Below the pieces are notes generated by a model, which worked only from the letters and a program-made list of their open reading frames with translations, made no database searches and was not told where the DNA came from. A DNA stretch of 64,000 nucleotides, taken from NCBI RefSeq assembly GCF_016757755.1, contig NZ_CP068437.1, positions 2,232,001-2,296,000 on the forward strand, given 5' to 3'. Shown piece by piece: positions 44,206 to 52,042 of this stretch. Within the stretch, counting starts at the first letter, position 1, and every line of letters starts with the position of its first letter. Position numbers and translations under genes: made by a program. This DNA is from Shewanella sp. KX20019. GTDB taxonomy: Bacteria > Pseudomonadota > Gammaproteobacteria > Enterobacterales > Shewanellaceae.

Positions 44206-44868
44206 ATGGCAGATTTGTGGTTACCTTTGATGGATAGTATTACTTCAGCGTTTGGAGAGGCACAAGCCTTAACAGCCTGGGAAGCGGTTGCAGTATTGCT
44301 GGCGCTAGCCTATTTGATATTAGCAATGAAAGGGAGTGTATGGTGCTGGCCTGCAGCATTAGCCAGCACAGCGATCTATACGGTGTTGTTTTGGAATGTG
44401 TCGTTACTGATGGAGTCGGTGCTTAACGTTTACTATATGGCGATGGCCGTGTATGGCTATTGGTTGTGGACCAAAGGTGGCAATGCCCATGATGGCGTTA
44501 ACATAGTCTCATGGCGACTGTCGACTCATCTTAAGTTGATTGCGGCCACTACATTATTGGCGTTAATTATTGGCTATTTTATGGCGACACAGACTCAAGC
44601 TTCATTTCCCTACTTGGACGCCGCAACGACCTGCTTTGCAGTGATGACGACCTTTTTGGTTGCTAAAAAAGTGTTGGAAAACTGGATTTATTGGTTTGTG
44701 ATCGATGCTGTTTCGATTTACTTATATGTCAGTAAGGGCCTGATGTTAACTTCTGTGTTGTTTGTACTCTATGTGGTCATGGTGGTGTTTGGCTACTTTA
44801 TGTGGCGCGATAAAATGAAAGCACAGCAGTCAAATGACAGCATAACAGTCGTGGCTGGAGCGGTTTAA
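44206..44868 (+). CDS. pnuT: PnuT-like thiamine transporter (PnuC family)
   Basis: The 220-aa inner-membrane protein has seven hydrophobic helices. Conserved PnuC-family features are the NVYYMAMAVYGYWLW segment (W-x-x-W/YGYW substrate site) and FVIDAVSIYLYVSKGL near the C-terminus. I chose ATG 44206 (MADLWLPLMDS) because AAAGAGA lies nine bases upstream; TTG 44197 is an in-frame alternative inside that site. Placement after a TPP-controlled receptor and next to a kinase that would trap the vitamin makes thiamine the substrate rather than nicotinamide riboside. Confidence 0.9.
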   Translation: MADLWLPLMDSITSAFGEAQALTAWEAVAVLLALAYLILAMKGSVWCWPAALASTAIYTVLFWNVSLLMESVLNVYYMAMAVYGYWLWTKGGNAHDGVNIVSWRLSTHLKLIAATTLLALIIGYFMATQTQASFPYLDAATTCFAVMTTFLVAKKVLENWIYWFVIDAVSIYLYVSKGLMLTSVLFVLYVVMVVFGYFMWRDKMKAQQSNDSITVVAGAV

Positions 44869-45906
44869 GTGAGTGACTCACTTAAACAACAGTTAGCTGG
44901 CTATTTAACCCAGTCAGGCTTGAGTAGAGTGAGTGTTATCGCCCCATTGACCCAAGGGCTAAGCAATCAAAACTACTATGTACGCGGCTTACATGGGAGT
45001 AAGGCTGAAGAGTCGGAATGGGTGCTCAGGGTTAACAGCTGGGCGAGTTCTCAGATCTGTGATCGAAATAGTGAGGTAGATGCTTGGCGCTCTGCAAGTG
45101 ATGCTAGCCTCGCGCCAAAGATGGTCTATGTCAGTGCCGATAAGCAATTTTATTTAAGTGAATTTATCGCTCAAGAGAATGACCGTAGTTGGAATGAGCT
45201 TATTAGTGCCAATGGCGCTCATCCAATGACCAACACCCAAGAGTATTGGCCAGGAGCTGAGCAACAGCTATTGCAATTACTCAATGGCTTAAAGCAGCTA
45301 CCCGCCCCTAAAAATGTAATCGGGGTGGAGAAGCAGTGGCAGATCTATAACGCACGTTTGAGCCAAATGCAGCAGAAGCTACTGAGTCAACCAAGCGCTA
45401 GTCATCCAAGTATTACGCCTTGGTTACAGCTGTTTGATAGCCTTTTCGCCCAAACTGGCGCAATAGCGGTAATGCTCGACTCCCTCGATAAGTGCTTAGT
45501 CAATTTGCAGTTTAGCCATCGAGACCTAAACCCCTATAACATTTTAGTCGTACAAGATAAGCTCAACTGTATTGATTTTGAATACGCTTGTAGCTCGCAT
45601 CCTTTGTGCGATCTCGCATCAATCATTGCCAGCCATTCGTTGTCTTCAAAACAGCGACATTGGTTGATAGAAAACTATATACAGCAGCAAAGTAATTTGA
45701 ACCAGCACGCAGTTCATGCGGTGCCTGCCGCCGTCGATCTCTACTGGGTCTTTGCCGTGTGTTGGGCACTACAAATGGCGTTTGATAATATTGTGCTAAC
45801 AGGCAACTCTGACAACCGCAGCCAACAGCTTTCCTCTGCTGAGCAGGCAAGTAACTACCTCGATTGCGCTAGCCAATACCTGCAGCTGATTGCCAGCTGT
45901 TCATAA
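44869..45906 (+). CDS. Thiamine kinase-like protein (APH/choline kinase fold)
   Basis: The 345-aa protein has the aminoglycoside-phosphotransferase fold. The catalytic loop is SHRDLNPYNILV and the metal-binding segment CIDFEYA. GLSNQNYYV near the N-terminus is the ATP loop region. It starts at GTG 44869, immediately after the pnuT stop. By context it phosphorylates incoming thiamine to TMP, so that uptake becomes irreversible, parallel to ThiK. Confidence 0.87.
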   Translation: MSDSLKQQLAGYLTQSGLSRVSVIAPLTQGLSNQNYYVRGLHGSKAEESEWVLRVNSWASSQICDRNSEVDAWRSASDASLAPKMVYVSADKQFYLSEFIAQENDRSWNELISANGAHPMTNTQEYWPGAEQQLLQLLNGLKQLPAPKNVIGVEKQWQIYNARLSQMQQKLLSQPSASHPSITPWLQLFDSLFAQTGAIAVMLDSLDKCLVNLQFSHRDLNPYNILVVQDKLNCIDFEYACSSHPLCDLASIIASHSLSSKQRHWLIENYIQQQSNLNQHAVHAVPAAVDLYWVFAVCWALQMAFDNIVLTGNSDNRSQQLSSAEQASNYLDCASQYLQLIASCS

Positions 45907-45969
45907 TATAGAGACGTTACGCTAAAAGCGCTTCCGGCGAACAATATTTTGTTACGCTAGCAACATACC

Positions 45970-46619
45970 GATATGCAGGGCACACCAATCAGTCGCTCGG
46001 TCTATGAGCCTTTTGATAAACGCCTAGAAGGTGAAAAAGAGGGCATAGGCTACACCGTTCATCTGCAAGATGCGGTTCTTAGTTAACGTATATGTAGGCA
46101 CGATACTATGATCCACTCATAGGTCGTTTTTATTCGAGTGATCCAATTGGTGTACGTGATATTCATAGCTTTAATCGTTATGCTTACGCCAATAATAATC
46201 CTTATAAGTATGTCGATCCGAACGGTGAGTCTAATGTTTTGGCGTTTACGCCATCGAGAAATCACAATACTCCCCCGCAAGCTGTAGAAGTTGGTAAATC
46301 TTCTGGGCATTTTCTCAAGAACTATAGAGCAATGCGTAAGGCTAATACTATCGGAGCGGATAAATACTTTCATTGTAAAGCTAATTGTGAAGCATCATTT
46401 GAGGGAGAGCTTGGTGAACTTACTGCTGAAGTCATTAGTGATGTCCGTGAATGGACTGATCAGAATATAAAGGGTGATTCTGAATCGGCAAGTGAAGAGG
46501 ACCAAAAGGCAAATAAACAAGGAAGAGAGGCGGGAAAAGAAATGCGTGAGTCCAATGAACCTCAACAGTGCCCCGTAGCCTGTGGTTCACAAAGACCAGA
46601 AGCACTTGATGAAGAATAG
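45970..46619 (+). pseudogene. Broken Rhs C-terminus with serum-amyloid-A-like effector domain
   Basis: From 45970 the frame reads DMQGTPISRSVYEPFDKRLEGEKEGIGY..., the end of an Rhs core. A one-base deletion then gives a stop at 46084. The correct frame resumes but meets TAG at 46095 where the second cassette has CAG, then reads ARYYDPLIGRFYSSDP...NNNPYKYVDPNGES. The rest (46239-46619, 126 aa) is the variable tip. It contains MRKANTIGADKYFHCKANCEA, AEVISDVRE and DQKANKQGREAG, matching the serum amyloid A pattern. No full-length rhs is in the window. With two lesions and no ribosome-binding site, it is probably silent unless recombined onto an intact rhs. Confidence 0.85.
46088..46144 (+). repeat. 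Rhs junction direct repeat, copy 1
   Basis: 57 bp identical, except for two positions, to 46938-46994 (offset 850). It encodes the conserved YMQARYYDPLIGRFYS segment before the toxin tip and is a natural site for recombination between cassettes. Confidence 0.9.
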
Positions 46620-46622
46620 GAT

Positions 46623-46775
46623 ATGAAGATGAAAACAATTATAACTGTACTAATATTTTTGGTGCTGTTCATCGCCCTAGCTTTATATATACGCGCTGAA
46701 CTAAAGATTGATTCCTGTTTAGATAACGGTGGCATGTGGGATTATCAGAATGAAATTTGCAAATTCACTGAGTAA
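46623..46775 (+). CDS. Putative immunity peptide of the first Rhs cassette
   Basis: This 50-aa frame starts with MKMKTIITVLIFLVLFIALA (one membrane helix, residues about 5-23), then a short tail with two cysteines (DSCLDNGGMWDYQNEICKF). ATG 46623 is three bases after the broken effector's stop, and ATG 46629 is an alternative. A terminator follows within 40 bp. Position directly after a polymorphic toxin tip is the standard place for an immunity gene. The Cys-Leu-Asp-x-Gly-Gly-x-Trp tail looks conserved, but the assignment is inference. Confidence 0.6.
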   Translation: MKMKTIITVLIFLVLFIALALYIRAELKIDSCLDNGGMWDYQNEICKFTE

Positions 46776-46807
46776 TTTGTTGGGATAAGATTAATTTTAC
46801 TGAATCT

Positions 46808-46834
46808 AAGGCCTCGCTCCTTGCGGGGCTTTTT
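46808..46834 (+). terminator. Terminator of the first Rhs cassette
   Basis: AAGGCCTCGC - TCCTT - GCGGGGCTTT stem followed by T residues. A near copy (CCTCGC-ACTT-GCGGGG) ends the second cassette. Confidence 0.85.
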
Positions 46835-46935
46835 ACTGTCCGAATACTACCAAATTCACACAGAAGAACTATAGTCATAACAGACTGTAATTATTATAAA
46901 AATATCGTTAATAATTAGAGTCGTACTCTGTACTA

Positions 46936-47589
46936 ATGTATATGCAGGCACGATACTATGATCCACTCATAGGTCGTTTTTATTCGAATGATCCTGTTGG
47001 GTTCAAAGGTATACATAGCTTTAACAGATATGCATATGCGAATAACAATCCGTATAAGTATGTTGACCCTGACGGTAGAGAAGTAAAAGTGCAATGGCAC
47101 GAAGTGACTATTGGTGCCTATAATTCTGGGAAAAATCATTCACTTATAACTATTACTCCGAACAATCCTTCTCATTTCAATAATACTGGCCGCATTAGCT
47201 CTATTGGTCGGTTAACAAATTCGCAAGGACAAAAATATGGAACAATGGGGGCCGGCCCAAGCTCTGGTGTCGTTGTTGGTAATGGCAATTTGGTTAGTGA
47301 CTACAATAGAGAATATGATGCCCCTGAACATAGTGGGGGTATACAAGTAAACTTACCCGAAGGAATGTCAGAAGAGCAATTTGTAGATAAAATGATAGGG
47401 TTAGATGGTAATTATCAAGACAATGCTGACTATTCATTCGACCCTAATGGAACTAGTACATTTAACTCAAATTCTTATGTGTCTGGTCTGTTGCAAGCTG
47501 CGGGGGTGGATACAAGTAAAATGAATGTACCTAATGCTCCCGGCTTTGATAAACCATTACCTAAAGAAACTTTTGAGGAGAATAAATAA
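46936..47589 (+). CDS. Displaced Rhs C-terminal cassette, papain-like effector tip
   Basis: The 217-aa frame starts MYMQARYYDPLIGRFYSNDP and has the Rhs end signature NNNPYKYVDPDGRE at residues about 35-48. The variable tip follows. It has NHSLITITP (about 65-73) and FNSNSYVSGLLQAAG (from residue 176), then PGFDKPLP, an order and spacing reminiscent of permuted NlpC/P60-like hydrolases with the His first. The nucleophile position reads Ser or Asn rather than Cys, so activity is uncertain. No Rhs core precedes it and no ribosome-binding site is visible before ATG 46936, so it looks like a stored orphan cassette. Confidence 0.75.
   Translation: MYMQARYYDPLIGRFYSNDPVGFKGIHSFNRYAYANNNPYKYVDPDGREVKVQWHEVTIGAYNSGKNHSLITITPNNPSHFNNTGRISSIGRLTNSQGQKYGTMGAGPSSGVVVGNGNLVSDYNREYDAPEHSGGIQVNLPEGMSEEQFVDKMIGLDGNYQDNADYSFDPNGTSTFNSNSYVSGLLQAAGVDTSKMNVPNAPGFDKPLPKETFEENK
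46938..46994 (+). repeat. Rhs junction direct repeat, copy 2
   Basis: This is the partner of 46088-46144. The differences are C for T at 46945, which removes the stop codon, and A for G at 46988. Confidence 0.9.
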
Positions 47590-47879
47590 TGTGGCACTTG
47601 ATTGTCCGAAATGTGTTTTTGGCTTTTACTCTGTTGAGTTTTATTTTATATGCGCTAATAAGCCTTTTCGATCTTCAATATGATGATGGGAACTTCGGTA
47701 GTATCATGTTTTTTATCGGTATTACCACAGGCTTTATAGGGCAGATTGTTAGTAATCTGATGGATATACTCTCGATTAATAGGGATGGTTTTTTCGTCCA
47801 CTTTTTTATAACTATCGCAATCGCAATATTGTTGGATCGAATTAAAAACGCCGTTTTTGACAAAATTAAGAAAAATTAA
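47589..47879 (+). CDS. Small membrane protein, probable immunity protein of second Rhs cassette
   Basis: The 96-aa product has three hydrophobic helices (VFLAFTLLSFILYALISL, IMFFIGITTGFIGQIV, FFVHFFITIAIAILL) and a basic tail (IKNAVFDKIKKN). Its ATG shares a base with the upstream effector stop (TAATG), the tight coupling expected of a toxin-immunity pair. No family is recognised. Confidence 0.7.
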   Translation: MWHLIVRNVFLAFTLLSFILYALISLFDLQYDDGNFGSIMFFIGITTGFIGQIVSNLMDILSINRDGFFVHFFITIAIAILLDRIKNAVFDKIKKN

Positions 47880-47934
47880 TTAGGTAAGAGAAACAATTTA
47901 ATGTCAGCTAAATGTATTCATTTTTGAATCCAAA

Positions 47935-47957
47935 ACCTCGCACTTGCGGGGCTTTAT
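47935..47957 (+). terminator. Terminator of the second Rhs cassette
   Basis: CCTCGC - ACTT - GCGGGG followed by CTTTA, closely similar to the hairpin ending the first cassette. The T-run is short, so strength is uncertain. Confidence 0.7.
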
Positions 47958-48203
47958 GGTGAGGTCTAGATTAGCGGTCTTTTGTTTCTACACCTGCCGA
48001 AACGCTTTGGAATAGTCTGCCAGTTTACTTTGGATCTCATGCTGACTTTGTTCGGAATGCCTGCCGCAAGTGATTGGATTTTGCAATTAGGGGCTGTGGT
48101 GATTTAGCCAGTCTTAAGCAGCCATTTATTGACACTTTGTAACCGTTCATACGATTGCCGATATTCTGTGCTAGGTTGGTATTAACAGTCGGGGCGTATT
48201 TAT
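47958..48203. other. Intergenic region after the Rhs cassettes
   Basis: No gene is supported. A 32-codon open stretch (47975-48070) reads plausibly but has no start or family match. The rest carries the promoter of the following lipoprotein gene. Confidence 0.4.
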
Positions 48204-49046
48204 ATGAGAAAAGTGATTTTATGGAGTTTGTTATCGATTACTTTATTAGGGTGCTCAACCAAAGTGGGTTACTACTTTTTGGATTGGGCTATCGAATGGG
48301 AACTCGAAGAGTACGTTAGCTTAGATGATAAGCAGGACAAACAATTTGAAGTCGCATTAAATACCTTTCTAGCTTGGCACCGAGCACAAGAGTTACCCCG
48401 TTATAAAGATCAATTAGTCCAACTCGCGGCTGAAATTGGCAATCAAGATTTCACTACGCAATCTTGGAATGACCATGTGCGTTCAGCCAAATCTCATTGG
48501 GTTAGGGTATTTGATTTTATTGAACCATCGCTGACCCCGTTAATTAGCTCCTTCTCGGATGAACAGGTAGAGCAGGTCATTGCTCAACTTAGAGTCGAAG
48601 AAAAAGAGCTTAACAAAAAGTACCTTGGTAAGAGTCAGCAGCAATTAATTGAAATGGCTGACGAGCGTATTGAAAAACGAGTTAAAAAGTGGATTGGTAA
48701 GCTGTTACTCTCCCAAAAAACGGCAATACACAACTACAATGTTGCCCGTGGTGACAGCTTAGATATGTGGCTTGAATACCGCCATGATTGGATCCGTTTA
48801 TTCTCACAGACATTAAAAAATAGGCAAAACAAAATCGCACTCTCTCATAGCTTAACCTTGCTAATGACCCAGCCAGAAACGCTAAAATCAACAGCCTACC
48901 AAGCAATATTGGATGACAACACCACCAGGTATGGTGAGCTGCTGATCCAGCTAAATCGATTAGCATCGACAAAACAAAAACAGCGCTTTGCAAAAAAGTT
49001 GAATACACTCATTAAAGATCTTACTGAAATGAGTGAGGAGATCTAG
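48204..49046 (+). CDS. DUF6279-family lipoprotein
   Basis: The 280-aa product has a lipoprotein signal (VILWSLLSITLLGCST, lipobox LLGC) followed by a highly helical, charged periplasmic domain. VGYYFLDWAIEWELEEYVSLDDKQ after the lipid site is the typical opening of the DUF6279 family seen in Shewanella and Vibrio. LAWHRAQELPRY is another family stretch. The function is unknown. Confidence 0.83.
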   Translation: MRKVILWSLLSITLLGCSTKVGYYFLDWAIEWELEEYVSLDDKQDKQFEVALNTFLAWHRAQELPRYKDQLVQLAAEIGNQDFTTQSWNDHVRSAKSHWVRVFDFIEPSLTPLISSFSDEQVEQVIAQLRVEEKELNKKYLGKSQQQLIEMADERIEKRVKKWIGKLLLSQKTAIHNYNVARGDSLDMWLEYRHDWIRLFSQTLKNRQNKIALSHSLTLLMTQPETLKSTAYQAILDDNTTRYGELLIQLNRLASTKQKQRFAKKLNTLIKDLTEMSEEI

Positions 49047-49146
49047 ATCCACATCTAGGCAGCTTGACAGGTTTTATTGCTTGGAGTTGAAAGATTGTGA
49101 TGCTTGTGAAGGTCTAATGGGATAATAGAATTAAAGAGGGATCGAC

Positions 49147-49740
49147 ATGCTACTTGGACAACTATATCAAAAATTTCTAAACATCATTCGATATGCTGAA
49201 GGTATTGCACCGTTAGCCTTACGGCTCTATCTTGCCCCCGTATTGATGCAGGCAGGCTACAATAAGCTTTCCCACTTTAGTGACAGCGCCGCTTGGTTCG
49301 GTAATCCTGATTGGGGGCTCGGTCTGCCGTTTCCTGAGTTGATGGTGATATTAGCGGCTGGCACTGAGTTTGTCGGTGGTGGTCTGCTTATCATTGGTTT
49401 AGCGACTCGACTAATCGCCATCCCATTGTCGTTTACCATGTTGGTTGCCGCCTTTGCCGTTCATTGGGATAATGGCTGGTTAGCCATTGCCGATGCCAGT
49501 TCATGGTTAGCAAACGATAAAGTATTAGCATCAGCTGAGAAGCTTGAACGCGCGAAAGAGTTGTTACAACAAAACGGTAATTATGAGTGGCTAACCAGTT
49601 CGGGTAACTTCGTTGTCCTCAATAACGGTATTGAATTTGCCATTACCTATCTCTTTATGTTGCTGGCACTGGTGTTTATGGGCGGCGGGCGCTATACCAG
49701 TGTTGATTATTACATCGCGAAGAAAAACGGTATTGCTTAA
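49147..49740 (+). CDS. DoxX-family membrane protein
   Basis: The 197-aa protein has four hydrophobic helices with the DoxX pattern: LRLYLAPVLMQAGYNKL at the N-terminus, FPELMVILAAGTEFVGGGLLIIGLATRLIAIPL in the middle and FAITYLFMLLALVFMGGGRYTSVD at the end. DoxX proteins are small membrane proteins linked to thiosulfate metabolism or redox stress; the substrate is unknown. A 60-residue loop between helices 3 and 4 is longer than usual. It has its own terminator. Confidence 0.88.
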   Translation: MLLGQLYQKFLNIIRYAEGIAPLALRLYLAPVLMQAGYNKLSHFSDSAAWFGNPDWGLGLPFPELMVILAAGTEFVGGGLLIIGLATRLIAIPLSFTMLVAAFAVHWDNGWLAIADASSWLANDKVLASAEKLERAKELLQQNGNYEWLTSSGNFVVLNNGIEFAITYLFMLLALVFMGGGRYTSVDYYIAKKNGIA

Positions 49741-49764
49741 CGCTTGCATTATGTCCTCTTTATT

Positions 49765-49794
49765 AAATCCCACCAAATAGGTGGGATTTTTTTT
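49765..49794 (+). terminator. Intrinsic terminator of the DoxX gene
   Basis: AAATCCCACC - AAATA - GGTGGGATTT, ten perfect pairs, followed by T5 beyond the stem. Confidence 0.93.
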
Positions 49795-49853
49795 GGCGGC
49801 TTGATACTCTCATCTTAAGTCAGCATTAATCGCAGTTTATTAAGGACAATACG

Positions 49854-50402
49854 TTGGATGCATTAACACTTTTATTGACCAGACAATCCTCCCCCCGCCT
49901 GATCGCACCAGGCCCGACAGATGAGCAGCTGAAGAACATTTTAGATGCAGCGGCTCGCGTACCCGACCATGCTGGTTTGACCCCCTGGGAGTTTATTATT
50001 GCCACAGGCGATGGGCTTAAGACACTAGGAAACATTTTTGCCAAAGCCGCTAGATTGAATGATGCCGAAGAAGATTTTATCAGTAAAGCTAGCAATATGC
50101 CGTTGAGAGCTCCTACGGTCATCACTGTGGTGGCAAAAGTGAAGCAACATCCCAAAGTTCCAGCTTTTGAACAACAGCTCGCAGCAGGTTGCGCTGCAAT
50201 GGCAATGCAGCAAGCGGTGTTTGCACAGGGACTTGGCGGCATATGGCGTACAGGGGCTTTCGCTTTTGATAGAAATGTACATCAATTACTCGACCTTGAA
50301 GCAACTGATCAAATCGTTGGGTTTCTCTATATAGGAACGCCTGCATTTCAGGCTCCGACAAAGTCATTGAAAGAGGGTATGGGCTTCGCTCGTTATCTAT
50401 AG
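49854..50402 (+). CDS. NAD(P)H nitroreductase, YdjA type
   Basis: The 182-aa flavoprotein belongs to the minimal nitroreductase family. MDALTLLLTRQSSPRLIAPGPTDEQL matches the YdjA opening (FMN-contacting Arg/Ser). ARVPDHAGLTPWEF and GLGGIWRTGAFAFDR follow. The start is TTG at 49854, with AAGGA eight bases upstream; this matches YdjA N-termini exactly. In E. coli, ydjA lies beside the selenophosphate synthetase gene, which is absent here. The physiological substrate is unknown. Confidence 0.9.
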   Translation: MDALTLLLTRQSSPRLIAPGPTDEQLKNILDAAARVPDHAGLTPWEFIIATGDGLKTLGNIFAKAARLNDAEEDFISKASNMPLRAPTVITVVAKVKQHPKVPAFEQQLAAGCAAMAMQQAVFAQGLGGIWRTGAFAFDRNVHQLLDLEATDQIVGFLYIGTPAFQAPTKSLKEGMGFARYL

Positions 50403-50476
50403 TGGCTAGCCAATACTGAACCTGAATAATAGTGAACATGGTAGACATATATTTTGCTTTGCTAACCATGCTAAGT

Positions 50477-50760
50477 TATACCAGTTCCATTGAATCGTTG
50501 TTCATTCAGCGGGAATTAAAATTACTATAGGCAAGTAAGTGGGTTGTCGCTAATAGTTATTCTATATCGAAAGCCACCTACGCAGCATAGAGTGATTTTC
50601 TAATGCCTTAAACATCAGCCGCACAAGGTGAGCCTCTCAGCACTTTCACTGCTATGTTGCATTACCTCAAAAGGGAATAACCATTTCTTCAAAAATGCGC
50701 CTAACATTGAAAGCGCTGAGAGAGCTCTGAATTGACCATATATTTAACGGAATTGGTATT
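50477..50760. mobile_element. MITE-like non-coding element (284 bp) with nested inverted repeats
   Basis: The terminal repeats are ATACCAGTTCCATTGAA at 50478-50494 and TTTAACGGAATTGGTAT at 50743-50759; inverted, they agree at 14 of 17 positions. A second pair inside is AGCCTCTCAGCACTTTCA (50631-50648) against TGAAAGCGCTGAGAGAGCT (50708-50726). There is no open frame of note. Flanks suggest a TA target duplication. It fills the spacer between the nitroreductase and GNAT genes, and its right end is only 11 bp before the GNAT ribosome-binding site. Confidence 0.7.
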
Positions 50761-50782
50761 AACAATCAAATAGGAGGTTGAG

Positions 50783-51400
50783 TTGAACGCACAAGAAGTG
50801 AAAGACAGCACGCTGGTAGGCGAACACGTTGTTTTAGAGCCTTTGACGTTGGCACATGCTCCAGCATTGAGTATTGCGGTTTGCGATGGTGAACTTTGGC
50901 AACTGTGGTTTACCAAAGTCCCACATCCGGACGACGTGAACGAATATGTTAACCAAGCCCTTTTAGATGAACAAAACGGTGAGGCTTTGGCATTTGCCGT
51001 TCGAGATCGTCACTCTGGCCAAATCGTAGGCTGCACCCGCATTTGTCATTGGCAGCAAAATCATCGCCGTCTAGAGATCGGTCATACCTGGTATGCAAAA
51101 AGCGTCCAACGTACAGCGGTTAATACCGAGTGTAAATTACTGTTATTAAGTTATGCCTTTGAAACTTTAGCTGTCATCGCCGTGGAGTTTCGTACTCATA
51201 TTCAAAATGAAGTGTCACGGCAGGCAATTTGTCGTTTGGGTGCCAACCAAGATGGCATTTTGCGCAATCACCAGATTTTAGACAATGGCACCATAAGAGA
51301 CACTGTGGTTTACTCGATTATTGACTCTGAATGGGACGAGGTAAAGACGGGCTTACGTAATAAGCTCAATGTTCATCGGCTGCAAACGCATATTAATTAA
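50783..51400 (+). CDS. GNAT-family acetyltransferase, RimJ-like
   Basis: The 205-aa protein is a Rim-type GNAT: LVGEHVVLEPLTLAHAPALSIAV at the N-terminus, FAVRDRHSGQIVGCTRICHW as the central strand, LEIGHTWYAKSVQRTAVNTECKLLLLSYAFE as the acetyl-CoA helix region, and VEFRTHIQNEVSRQAICRLGA near the end. It starts at TTG 50783 with a perfect AGGAGG five bases upstream. The MITE-like element upstream probably replaced or supplies its promoter. The substrate is unknown. Confidence 0.9.
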   Translation: MNAQEVKDSTLVGEHVVLEPLTLAHAPALSIAVCDGELWQLWFTKVPHPDDVNEYVNQALLDEQNGEALAFAVRDRHSGQIVGCTRICHWQQNHRRLEIGHTWYAKSVQRTAVNTECKLLLLSYAFETLAVIAVEFRTHIQNEVSRQAICRLGANQDGILRNHQILDNGTIRDTVVYSIIDSEWDEVKTGLRNKLNVHRLQTHIN

Positions 51401-51495
51401 TGGATATTTACCTGTTTTTTGACGATACGCTTGATATTCAATGAAAGCTAAAGTAGAAATAGTTAAATCGAACAAATATAAAAAGGATTATTTTG

Positions 51496-51900
51496 ATGTC
51501 TGGTACCACTTACGCATGTACGCTAGTGATAGCCGTCGGTTTATTATCTTTTGATGCTACAGCGGGCGACGCTGAAGATGCATTGACTAAAGAGTTAACT
51601 GAATGTGCAGCATATTATCAGATAGCGTCGAGTGCGATAGCCGCAATGAATGCGCCGCAAATGCAAGCGGTAGGTGACAGGTTAAAACTCTCTGGTGAGC
51701 AAGCGGTTGCAATCGCAAATAAATATCAAAGTAGCGAGGATGTTAATCAAGCCGTTATCGCAGCAACAGAGCAACATAAAGCCTCTATGCCTAACTCAAA
51801 GAGTTTAGGGCCCTTGATGGGGATATATAAAGAAAAGTGCAAAGTGGTGATTAGTCAGCCCGATAAGCGGCTTGATTATTGGACCATGGCGACGATGTAA
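51496..51900 (+). CDS. Small exported hypothetical protein
   Basis: The 134-aa product has a probable signal peptide (TYACTLVIAVGLLSFDATAGDA, cut after TAG or ATA). The mature part is helical, with two cysteines (ELTECAAYY, YKEKCKVV) far apart that may form a disulphide. ATG 51496 is chosen because AAAGGA lies eight bases upstream, rather than TTG 51493. No family is recognised. It is followed closely by a terminator, so it is monocistronic. Confidence 0.75.
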   Translation: MSGTTYACTLVIAVGLLSFDATAGDAEDALTKELTECAAYYQIASSAIAAMNAPQMQAVGDRLKLSGEQAVAIANKYQSSEDVNQAVIAATEQHKASMPNSKSLGPLMGIYKEKCKVVISQPDKRLDYWTMATM

Positions 51901-51903
51901 ATT

Positions 51904-51929
51904 GAGAGAGCGAAAGCTCTCTTTTTTTG
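51904..51929 (+). terminator. Intrinsic terminator
   Basis: GAGAGAGC - GAAA - GCTCTCTT stem with a stable GAAA tetraloop and a T-run, 4 bp after the preceding stop. Confidence 0.93.
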
Positions 51930-52042
51930 TAAGAGAAGCATGATATTACAGGTCTGATTAACTGGAGTCATATTATGAGCTATCTTTAACGACAGCTATA
52001 ATTGCTGTATTTGACAGGTTAGATCGTGTTGGAGTATGAGAA

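Noticed and set aside
47975..48070. 32-codon open stretch after the second Rhs cassette
   Set aside because: It reads plausibly as protein, but there is no start codon, no ribosome-binding site and no recognisable family.
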